A DNA stretch of 64,000 nucleotides from Myxococcales bacterium. Lineage in GTDB: Bacteria > Myxococcota_A > Polyangia > Polyangiales > Polyangiaceae. Location: the NCBI GenBank assembly GCA_016703425.1, contig JADJCA010000012.1:310001-374000 (forward strand), given 5' to 3'. Shown here one piece after another: positions 25,600 through 32,777 of the stretch. A program made the translations under genes and the position numbers. Within the stretch, counting starts at the first letter, position 1. Every line of letters starts with the position of its first letter. The notes under the pieces are model-generated. The model was not told where the DNA came from. It searched no databases and saw only the letters and a list, made by a program, of their open reading frames with translations.

Positions 25600-26841
25600 C
25601 TACGGGCAAACGAAGAGATTGCCCGCGTCGTTGTTGCAATCGAGCGATGGCACGCCGCCGTCGAAAACAGCGCCACGCACCGCCGGGATAGCGACGAAGC
25701 CGACGCCCATCGAGAGGGCGTCGCAGGGGCTGCCTCCGGAGGCGCCGGAGCCTCCGTCGGAAGACAGCGCGAGGTCAGCGTTGGAGCAGATGCGCTCGCG
25801 AATGGCGTCGAAGGCCGCGGTCGCGCACAACGGAACGCCGCCTTGGCGGAAGCTCCCGAGGGTCTTCAGAATCTCCGACGTGGGCACCCGGCCCGCGATG
25901 AGACCTTGCTCAAGGCGGTAGAGGCTGCGCTCCCCCGTCGTTGGGGGCCTCGTCGCGTCGCGAGGGGCGAGATCTTCTCCGAGCGGCACGAGCCGTCCCG
26001 TGACGATCGACTCCTCAACGCGAAACGAGCTCTCGAGCGTGAACGGCACCATGAGGGGCGTCGTGAGCTCGACGACCAACTGGTAGTCGCGCACGAAGCC
26101 AGTTCCGACGACGATGGGCGTGTTGCCGAAGATGGAGGCCGGGGACACGACCCATTCGTCTTTGCCGCAACGCCCCGGCGAGTACGTGTTCGTCGACGTG
26201 TCGAGGGTCGAGCCAGGGCACGTCGGCGCGACGATCCCCTCAGCGACGAGAGCGCCGAGGGCCACGTCGTTGTCGTTGGCTCGGCCGTTGTAGCGACCGA
26301 GCTCGAAGAGCAACGTGCGGCGACCGCTGCTGATGAGGCGGTTAGTGACCGCGTCGATGCTGTTGTTTGAGAGGACCGACGCCCCCTTCGCGACTTTCCC
26401 GGCGGTGTTGTCGATGCCCCCGTCGAGGTCGCAAAAGAGCGCGTCGCGGCTCGCTTTCGCCTGGCTCACGCAGGAGCCGGCGGCGCCGTTTTCGCACGTG
26501 CATACGCCGTCGAGATCGAAACCGGGAGCCTTGTCGGGGTCGACGACGGCTTGGTCCACGGCCATGACGAAGCGCGGGAGCTCGTCGCTGGGCGCGTCGT
26601 CTAGGCTGGCCCTCTCGACGGGCCGCTTCCGCTCGCACGCGACCGCGACGCTTGCTTCCGCGGCGTCGGGCGATAGCGGTGCCGCATCGATGCGGGGTGG
26701 CCCGCTCCCGAGGGAGTCGAGATCGACACACGCGGCGAGGCCCTTCGCCGCGCCCAAGAGCGCGAACGCGAGGACGGCGCAGGCGGCGAGGCGGCGGGCA
26801 CGCGGCAACGGCGACGAACGTTGGGGGGGGCGGTGAGGCAC
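25600..26841 (-). CDS. Hypothetical lipoprotein
   Basis: About 413 residues. Only the part left of 26841 is coding; the frame is open much further but lies over plus-strand genes. No ATG precedes the signal peptide, so GTG 26841 (MPHRPPQRSSPLPRARRLAA, then hydrophobic residues and lipobox GLAAC) or TTG 26808 must be the start. The mature protein has DAAEASVA linkers, a short Cys cluster (GVCTCENGAAGSCVSQAKA), LFCDLDGGIDN, and a long beta-rich C-terminal half. A similar composition is common in myxobacterial surface proteins. Function not recognised. It is divergent from the envelope protein at 26906. Confidence 0.7.
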   Translation of the reverse strand: MPHRPPQRSSPLPRARRLAACAVLAFALLGAAKGLAACVDLDSLGSGPPRIDAAPLSPDAAEASVAVACERKRPVERASLDDAPSDELPRFVMAVDQAVVDPDKAPGFDLDGVCTCENGAAGSCVSQAKASRDALFCDLDGGIDNTAGKVAKGASVLSNNSIDAVTNRLISSGRRTLLFELGRYNGRANDNDVALGALVAEGIVAPTCPGSTLDTSTNTYSPGRCGKDEWVVSPASIFGNTPIVVGTGFVRDYQLVVELTTPLMVPFTLESSFRVEESIVTGRLVPLGEDLAPRDATRPPTTGERSLYRLEQGLIAGRVPTSEILKTLGSFRQGGVPLCATAAFDAIRERICSNADLALSSDGGSGASGGSPCDALSMGVGFVAIPAVRGAVFDGGVPSLDCNNDAGNLFVCP

Positions 26842-26905
26842 GAGGACCGACGACGATGGTACACAGGTCTTGGGGCCCGAACGAAACGAGAGGTAAGCTG
26901 CTCGA

Positions 26906-27556
26906 ATGGTCCGACGGCCCGCGCCGCGACCGCTGCTCGCCGCGGCGGCTGTTTTGCTCCTGGCTTCGCCCCAGTCGGCGCGGGCGGAGGAGGGGCGCGC
27001 CGCGCAGTGCGTGGCGTCGGCCGATCGTGGGCAGGTGCTCCGCGACGAGGGGAAGCTGCTCGAGAGTCGCTCCGAGTTCTCCGCCTGCGGCGCCGAATCC
27101 TGCCCGGCGATCGTGCGTCGCGAGTGCGTGCAGTGGCTCGCCGACGTCGACGCCGGTATGCCCACGGTCATCGTCTCCGTGAAGCGGGCTGGCGTTGCGT
27201 CAGGCGATCTCGTAGGCGCAACCTTGACCATCGACGGTGTGCCACGGCCCGACGCCGCGACGGGGCGTGCGGTGGCTTTGAACCCGGGCGAACACCTCTT
27301 CCGCGCGACCCATCCTGATTTCGAAGCGACCGAACAGAGGGTCGTGACGCGCGAGCGAGAGAAGGGACGGCTCGTTTCGCTCTCGCTGGCGTCGCGGGCC
27401 GGTGAAGCGTCGCGCGCGCCGGTGCGTGGACCGACGCCGCTTACTTGGACGCTCGCGGGGGTTTCGGTGCTCGGCTTCGGTGGCTTCGGCTGGTTCTGGA
27501 ACCAGACCATGACGCAGGTCGGCGATCTTCGCGCCACGTGCGCCCCGCCATCGTGA
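26906..27556 (+). CDS. Envelope protein of the type often found beside myxobacterial Ser/Thr kinases
   Basis: 216 residues. After a Sec signal peptide (LLAAAAVLLLASPQSARA) come a short helical Cys-containing segment (ACGAESCPAIVRRECVQWL), a PEGA-like beta domain (PTVIVSVKRAG, ATLTIDGVPRPDA, LNPGEHLFRATHPDFEATEQ) and one transmembrane helix (TWTLAGVSVLGFGGFGWFW). Proteins of this layout commonly precede eukaryote-like kinases in Polyangiales. From memory, relatives usually continue past ATCAP with a second membrane helix, so this one looks shortened at its C-terminus; no continuation is visible in other frames. Kinase genes follow on the same strand after about 180 bases. Confidence 0.72.
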   Translation: MVRRPAPRPLLAAAAVLLLASPQSARAEEGRAAQCVASADRGQVLRDEGKLLESRSEFSACGAESCPAIVRRECVQWLADVDAGMPTVIVSVKRAGVASGDLVGATLTIDGVPRPDAATGRAVALNPGEHLFRATHPDFEATEQRVVTREREKGRLVSLSLASRAGEASRAPVRGPTPLTWTLAGVSVLGFGGFGWFWNQTMTQVGDLRATCAPPS

Positions 27557-27710
27557 CGGCTGTTTTGCCCCGCACGCCGCCGGCCTCGAGCGCGGCGTCG
27601 CTCAGCTCCGCTCGAAAATTGCCGCTCCCGCGCTAGCGCCTGGGGACTCGCGTTCGGGGCCGTTCGAAGCGGAGAGTCGGCTCCATGGGCCCTTCCGGGT
27701 ATTCTTCGGG

Positions 27711-27730
27711 GCTGGCGCCCTTGCGCCAGC
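27711..27730 (+). promoter_or_regulatory. Hairpin directly before a kinase start codon
   Basis: GCTGGCGC and GCGCCAGC form a perfect 8-bp stem with a CCTT loop, ending 8 bases before ATG 27739, where a ribosome-binding site would lie. No Shine-Dalgarno sequence is visible outside it. It could terminate the upstream transcript or restrain initiation of the kinase; neither is proven. Confidence 0.35.
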
Positions 27731-27738
27731 TTCCGATC

Positions 27739-29184
27739 ATGTCCGCCACGCGCACCGTTGGCCGCTACGAGCTCCACGACGAATTTGCGTCGGGCGGCAT
27801 GGCTTCGGTGCATTTGGGGCGGCTCCTCGGAGCGGCGGGCTTCGTCAAGGTCGTCGCCATCAAGCGGTTGCACGCGCAGTTCGCCGACGACGTCGACCTC
27901 GTGAGTCGCTTGCTCGAAGAGGCGCGGCTCTCGGAGCGCATTCGTCACCCGAACGTCGTCGCGACGCTCGACGTCGTTGCCGAGGAGCGCGAACTGCTCC
28001 TCGTTATGGAATACGTCCACGGCGAGACCCTCGCGCGGCTCGCTCGCGCGGCGCGCGAAGCGGGCGCGACGTGCCCGCCGGAGATCGTGGCGCGCATCGG
28101 TCACGATGTCCTCTCCGGCCTCGCGGCGGCGCACGGCGCCCGCGGAGCCGATGGTCAGCCGCTCACCATCGTGCACCGCGACATTTCGCCCCAGAACATC
28201 CTAGTCGGCGCCGATGGCGTCACGCGCTTGCTCGACTTCGGCATCGCCAAGGCGATGGGCAGCATCGGGCACACCCGTGAGGGGCACCTCAAAGGCAAGG
28301 TGCCGTACATGGCGCCCGAGCTCTTGCGATACGAACCTGCAACGCCGGTCACCGATCTTGAGGCTGGGGTCGGCCTGGGGAGCTGGTGCGGCCGGCGGCT
28401 CTTCCGCGCCGACACCGAGATGGAAGCCATGGGGCGCGTGATCATGGGAACGATCCCCTGTGATCCCGGCTCGCTCGCGGAAGGCGTTAGCCCCGTCGAC
28501 GACGTCATCTTGAAGGCGCTCAACCGCGACGAGGTGGCGCGGTTTCAAGACGCGGCGAGCATGGCGGAGGAGCTTGAACGAGCGGTGCGACTCGCAACGC
28601 CGGCCGAGGTGGCCGCGTGGGTCGAGACCCTCGCGGGCCCCGCCCTTCGCGAAAAGCAGGAGCGCGTTCGGGCCGTCGAGCAGGCGCGCAGCCTGGTGCC
28701 CGCGAGCGACGCGACGCCCGTCGCTCACACGCGAGACCGAGAGCCCGAGTCGGCGACGCCTCGCCGCGGCGCCCTCGTCGCGATCTTCGCGCTCGCGACC
28801 CTCGTCGCCGGCGGCGCGTGGTTCTCGATGCGGCAGCGCCCGGTACCGTCCGTCGCCGAGCCCGTCGCCCCGTCCTTGAGCTCCGCCGTGCCGAGCGCGG
28901 CTCCTTCGAGCGCCACGCCCCAAACAGCCGGGGAGGGCGGGGAGCTCGATGCGTCGGCCGCGAGCGAGTCCGATGCGTCGGCGGTTGCGGCCTTTGGCGT
29001 GGACGCGGGCAAGAGCGTCGTCGTGCGCGGCGGCGGGCGCCGGGGCGCGGCGCGCGGCGACGCCGGTCCCGCCACATCCACGAGCGCGACGCCCGTGCCG
29101 GCCACGACACCAGACTGTGATCCGCCGTACTCCGTCGATGCCATGGGTCGCAAGCGCTTCAAGCTGGAGTGCGTGGGCAAATAG
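27739..29184 (+). CDS. Membrane-anchored eukaryote-like Ser/Thr protein kinase
   Basis: 481 residues. The kinase domain spans about residues 10-285 with glycine loop FASGGMASVHLG, VAIK (Lys42), HRDISPQN (Asp148), LDFGIAK (Asp166) and YMAPELL. A transmembrane helix at about 344-366 is followed by a Ser/Ala/Pro-rich external tail ending CDPPYSVDAMGRKRFKLEC, a tail seen on many myxobacterial kinases. Subdomain IX reads TDLEAGVGLGSWCGRRLF where relatives have a DVYxAGVVLWELxTGRRLF-type sequence. The neighbouring frame here spells W/G-E-L-V, so a short compensated frame slip at about 28359-28389 has probably altered or removed the Trp-Glu-Leu. Catalytic residues themselves are intact. ATG 27739 is chosen because the fold begins at once after it. 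Confidence 0.88.
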   Translation: MSATRTVGRYELHDEFASGGMASVHLGRLLGAAGFVKVVAIKRLHAQFADDVDLVSRLLEEARLSERIRHPNVVATLDVVAEERELLLVMEYVHGETLARLARAAREAGATCPPEIVARIGHDVLSGLAAAHGARGADGQPLTIVHRDISPQNILVGADGVTRLLDFGIAKAMGSIGHTREGHLKGKVPYMAPELLRYEPATPVTDLEAGVGLGSWCGRRLFRADTEMEAMGRVIMGTIPCDPGSLAEGVSPVDDVILKALNRDEVARFQDAASMAEELERAVRLATPAEVAAWVETLAGPALREKQERVRAVEQARSLVPASDATPVAHTRDREPESATPRRGALVAIFALATLVAGGAWFSMRQRPVPSVAEPVAPSLSSAVPSAAPSSATPQTAGEGGELDASAASESDASAVAAFGVDAGKSVVVRGGGRRGAARGDAGPATSTSATPVPATTPDCDPPYSVDAMGRKRFKLECVGK

Positions 29185-29243
29185 GCGCGCGCGACTCCTA
29201 GATCCCGTCCTCGGCTCCCAGAATTCGCTCTACACTCGCTCCC

Positions 29244-30356
29244 GTGAAGCCGGAGCTCCTCGACGGGCGCTACGCTCTCTTGCGGCAGCTCGCCGCTGGA
29301 GGAAACGCGCGTATCTTCGTCGCCGAAGACACCAAGCTCGCGCGCCCCGTGGCCGTGAAGCTCCTGACGCCGCCGGCGGCGACGCAGCCTCACGCGAGCG
29401 AGCGGCTCGAGCGAGAAGGACGCATCGCCGGCGCCATCGCCCACCCGAACGTGTGCGCCCTCACCGACCTCGGCACGCTCCGCAACGGTGAGCCGTATTT
29501 GGTCTTCGAGCTTCTCCAGGGCGAGACCTTGGCGACGCGCCTCGACCGGGTCGGCGCGATGCCGGCCGACCAAGTCGTGCGCGTCGCTGAGCAACTCCTC
29601 TTGGGGCTTCAGGCCGTCCACGAGAGCGGCGTCGTTCATCGCGACGTCAAGCCTGAGAACGTCTTCCTCGTGGATCTCGCGCCCGGCCTTCCCTTGGTCA
29701 AGATCATCGACTTCGGGACCGCCCTCGTGCCCGGTGACCGTGAGCTTGATGGCGTCTCGCTCACGAGCACGGGGCTCGTCGTCGGGACCGTCGAGTACAT
29801 GTCGCCGGAGCAGGTGAGGGGCGTGCGCGACTTTGACGCCCGTAGCGACGTCTACTCGGTGGGCGTCATCCTCTACGAAATGCTCGCCGGCAAGCGGCCC
29901 TTCGCGGACCGAGCCATGGGTGATCTCCTCCGGTCGATTGGGTTCGAGAAGGCGCCCCCGGTGGCCGAGGTCGCGCCGCGCACTCCGCGCACGTTGGCCC
30001 GCGCCGTCGACATCGCGCTCTCGGTGGAGCGCGAGAGGCGGCACCCCGATGCGTCGGCGTTCTTGATGGCGCTGCGTTCGCCTCATGCGCCGCCCATGAC
30101 GGCGGCGACCCGCGTCCTCGCCGCGGTGACCGAAGGCGCCACGTCGCGCGTGGCGCCCGACGCGGAGGAGTGGGACATGGCGACCAAGGAGACGGGGCCG
30201 CCATCGGTGCTCGCCCCAGGTACCCTCGCCCCGGTCCGCTCGCCGCCCCGTGAGGCGCCGCAGGTCGATCCCGAGTCGACGACGGTCTATCGGCCGCTTG
30301 GCGCGCCTGAGGGCCAAGACCCGCAGAAAAAGGAAAAGGACGGGAAAGAGCGCTGA
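29244..30356 (+). CDS. Soluble eukaryote-like Ser/Thr protein kinase
   Basis: 370 residues, GTG start. Kinase motifs are glycine loop LAAGGNARIFVAED, VAVK (Lys39), HRDVKPEN (Asp134), IIDFGTAL (Asp156), YMSPEQVRG and SDVYSVGVILYEMLAG. There is no membrane helix. The last 80 residues are a Pro/Ala/Glu-rich disordered tail ending in Lys-rich KKEKDGKER. It lies 59 bases after the membrane kinase and 28 bases before the FHA-sigma54 regulator, so all three are probably one operon. Phosphorylation of the FHA protein or of its partners is the likely role, by analogy with other myxobacterial pairs. Confidence 0.92.
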   Translation: MKPELLDGRYALLRQLAAGGNARIFVAEDTKLARPVAVKLLTPPAATQPHASERLEREGRIAGAIAHPNVCALTDLGTLRNGEPYLVFELLQGETLATRLDRVGAMPADQVVRVAEQLLLGLQAVHESGVVHRDVKPENVFLVDLAPGLPLVKIIDFGTALVPGDRELDGVSLTSTGLVVGTVEYMSPEQVRGVRDFDARSDVYSVGVILYEMLAGKRPFADRAMGDLLRSIGFEKAPPVAEVAPRTPRTLARAVDIALSVERERRHPDASAFLMALRSPHAPPMTAATRVLAAVTEGATSRVAPDAEEWDMATKETGPPSVLAPGTLAPVRSPPREAPQVDPESTTVYRPLGAPEGQDPQKKEKDGKER

Positions 30357-30384
30357 TTCGAGGCGTGTGATACGTTCCTCCCTC

Positions 30385-31743
30385 GTGTCCACTCGGGATC
30401 TGCCCACTCAAATTGTCGACGAGGTCTCTTCGAGCGGCCGCCGTCTGGTTGCCAGCGTCCAAGGCCAGCTGCGGGTCCACGAGCTGCCCGCCAAAGGGAC
30501 GCTCGTCATTGGCCGCGGAACGGAGTCCGACATCGTCTTCGACGACCCGTCGATCTCAAGGCGGCATGCGTCCATCGAGGTTGGTGACGCCATCAAGGTG
30601 CAAGACCTGGGGAGCGCGAACGGCACCATGGTGGGCGGCAAGCGCCTCGTGCCCAACAGCCCCGCCTCGTTGACGCCGGGCGTCGTCCTTCAACTCGGCT
30701 CGATCCTCGTGACCCTCGAGGGCGACGTCTACGAGCTCGAGGCGCCGCAAGCCGACGAGACGGTCATCAAAGACCCCGTCATGATCGAGGTCCACCGGCT
30801 CGTCCGCGTGGCCGCCGGCTCCAACTTGAGCGTCCTTCTCCTCGGCGAGACGGGCGTCGGCAAGGAGCTCTTCGCGCGACGCATTCACGACCTCTCACCC
30901 CGCGCCAACGGGCAGCTCGTTCGCGTCAACTGCGCGGCGCTCGTGGAGTCGTTGCTCGAGGCCGAGCTCTTCGGCTACGAGCGCGGCGCCTTCACCGGCG
31001 CGGCGGCGGCCAAGCCTGGCCTCTTGGAGGCGGCCTCCGGCGGCACGCTCTTTCTCGACGAAGTCGGCGAGCTGCCCCTATCCACGCAGGCGAAGCTGCT
31101 TCGCGTCCTCGAGAGCGGAGAGGTCACGCGCGTCGGAGCGCTGCGGCCGCGCCCCGTCGACGTTCGCTTCGTCGCGGCGACGCACCGCGATCTGCCGTCC
31201 TTGGTCTCGAGCGGCAAGTTCCGCGAAGACTTGTTTCATCGCCTTGACGGCGTCGCGGTCCGCATCCCTCCCTTGCGCGAGCGCAAGAGCGAGGTCGTCG
31301 CGCTCGCGGAGAGCTTCATCGCTTCGTCGGCGAAGGCCGCCGGCACCGTCGCCCCCTCGCTCTCCGACGACGCCGCCGAACGCTTGAAGGCGCACCCGTG
31401 GCGCGGCAACGTGCGCGAGCTGCGAAACGTTATCCAGCGCTCCGTGCTCTTCTGCAACGGCGCGGTCCTTGACGCCAAAGGCCTCCAGTTCGAGACGCTC
31501 GGGGCCGTCATGTCGGCGCCGCACGCGTCGGCAGCGACGATGCCGCCGGCGCCTTCGTCCCATGACGAGGGCGGCGCCGACCTCTCGCCGGACCGGCAGG
31601 AGCGTCGCGTGCGTGTGCTGGACGCCCTCGAAAAGACCGTGTGGAACCAGACCCGCGCCGCCGAGATCTTGGGAATCTCGCGCCGGACGCTGCAGTCGTG
31701 GCTCATCGAGCTCAACATCCCGCGCCCGCGCGCCGGACGGTGA
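30385..31743 (+). CDS. FHA-domain sigma-54-dependent transcriptional activator
   Basis: 452 residues from GTG 30385; the upstream in-frame Arg-rich stretch overlaps the kinase gene. An N-terminal FHA domain covers about residues 25-115 (GTLVIGRGTESDIVF, SISRRHAS, LGSANGTMVGGKRL), which binds phospho-threonine peptides. The AAA+ domain follows: Walker A GETGVGKE (154-161), the sigma-54 contact loop GAFTGA (201-206), Walker B GGTLFLDEVGE, and PWRGNVRELRNV. A C-terminal Fis-type helix-turn-helix ends the protein (RAAEILGISRRTLQSWLIEL). It couples Ser/Thr phosphorylation, presumably by the two adjacent kinases, to transcription from sigma-54 promoters. Confidence 0.95.
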   Translation: MSTRDLPTQIVDEVSSSGRRLVASVQGQLRVHELPAKGTLVIGRGTESDIVFDDPSISRRHASIEVGDAIKVQDLGSANGTMVGGKRLVPNSPASLTPGVVLQLGSILVTLEGDVYELEAPQADETVIKDPVMIEVHRLVRVAAGSNLSVLLLGETGVGKELFARRIHDLSPRANGQLVRVNCAALVESLLEAELFGYERGAFTGAAAAKPGLLEAASGGTLFLDEVGELPLSTQAKLLRVLESGEVTRVGALRPRPVDVRFVAATHRDLPSLVSSGKFREDLFHRLDGVAVRIPPLRERKSEVVALAESFIASSAKAAGTVAPSLSDDAAERLKAHPWRGNVRELRNVIQRSVLFCNGAVLDAKGLQFETLGAVMSAPHASAATMPPAPSSHDEGGADLSPDRQERRVRVLDALEKTVWNQTRAAEILGISRRTLQSWLIELNIPRPRAGR

Positions 31744-31793
31744 CCGCCGTCGACGCCTCGCGGCGGCTGGCGCCGTCGTGGTAGTTTTCTCCG

Positions 31794-32105
31794 ATGTCGA
31801 CGCGTCGCCTGACTACGAAGAAACTCCTCCTCGCCTCCGTTGGAGTGGCTTCGATGAGCTACGTCGCCGCTTGCGAACGCCAAGGTGATCCGCGCGTCAC
31901 GAGCGGAAACCTGATGAGCCGCCCTCTTGAGATCAAGTCCGAGGACGCGGGCGCTGGCCCCGCCGAGACGCGTGACGCGTCGGCGGAAGTCGACGTGCCG
32001 CCGACGCCGAGACCGGACCGCGTCACCTCGGGCAACCTCATGGCGCCCACGCAGGTCGAGCTCGTCGCGCCGAAGAAGGCGAGTCGAGACGCCGGTACGC
32101 GCTAG
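31794..32105 (+). CDS. Small lipoprotein with duplicated RVTSGNLM motif
   Basis: 103 residues. The N-terminus carries Lys/Arg then a hydrophobic stretch ending in lipobox SYVAAC. The mature 75 residues contain the octapeptide RVTSGNLM twice (RVTSGNLMSRP and RVTSGNLMAPT), separated by an Asp/Ala/Pro-rich linker. No family is recognised; the exact repeat suggests a short binding or processing motif. It lies 50 bases after the FHA-sigma54 gene. Its stop TAG shares bases with the stop of the convergent PAS gene (CTAG). Confidence 0.7.
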   Translation: MSTRRLTTKKLLLASVGVASMSYVAACERQGDPRVTSGNLMSRPLEIKSEDAGAGPAETRDASAEVDVPPTPRPDRVTSGNLMAPTQVELVAPKKASRDAGTR

Positions 32106-32683
32106 AGCGCGTCAAACGTCCCGTACAGGTGGATCGAGCACGGCGCGCAAAGTCCATGGGACGTCTGCGACGGCATACGCGCGATGTATTCGGGTACCGT
32201 GTCCCATTCGCCGGTGTTGCGCCGAACGCGCCGACACTGACAACACTGGACCACGAGCCCCGTCGCTCGATTCCGGTAGCGCATGTCGGAGGGGCCCTGC
32301 GGCTCGTGGTGAGGCCGTGCGACGAGCAGTGAATGGACCATCAGAAGACCCGCCTGCTCGCCAATGGCGTAGATGTGCATTCGCAGCTCTCGGTGCTCCT
32401 CCGGAGAATGGCAGTGGTAGTCGATGGCGAGCGGTGCCTTGGCGCGGAGCGATCGCACAAACAGACCCTCGTAGAACGGCACCAGCGGCCCCGGGATCGC
32501 GTCCATCAGCCGAGCGCCGAGCCCCCATGCCGGTCCCAGGCCGCGCGCCCGTCCGGCCCGTTCGTAGGCCCGGTTCACGTAGGCGAGGCGGGTGTCGGGC
32601 CAGATGCCGTGGATGAGAGACGGATCATCATCCAAGGCAGAGCCGCCGTTTAGCATGCGCCGAAACAGGGCTTCGTCGTCCAT
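32102..32683 (-). CDS. PAS-like protein with Cys-pair C-terminal tail
   Basis: 193 residues. The N-terminal 130 residues look like a PAS fold (RLAYVNRAYERAGRA, WGLGARLMDAIPGPLVPFYE, LAIDYHCHSPEEHRELRMHI). The C-terminus (VVQCCQCRRVRRNTGEWDTV, then SHGLCAPCSIHLYG) matches the CSxCKxxRxxxGxW...SHGxCPxC tail that follows PAS domains in many bacterial sensor proteins. That tail probably binds metal or is redox-active. There is no kinase or effector domain, so it would act through a partner. It is convergent with the small lipoprotein. Confidence 0.75.
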   Translation of the reverse strand: MDDEALFRRMLNGGSALDDDPSLIHGIWPDTRLAYVNRAYERAGRARGLGPAWGLGARLMDAIPGPLVPFYEGLFVRSLRAKAPLAIDYHCHSPEEHRELRMHIYAIGEQAGLLMVHSLLVARPHHEPQGPSDMRYRNRATGLVVQCCQCRRVRRNTGEWDTVPEYIARMPSQTSHGLCAPCSIHLYGTFDAL

Positions 32684-32777
32684 GCCGGAAGCGTAGCGTC
32701 GCGTTCTGCTCGAGGCATCGTCGATGCGGAGTCTGGAGGCCCGCGCGAAAATTGATCGCGAATTTCGGTCGACGCCG

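Noticed and set aside
26842..28176. Upstream extension of the minus-strand lipoprotein frame at 25600
   Set aside because: It runs antisense over the envelope protein and kinase genes and would put 445 residues before a signal peptide.
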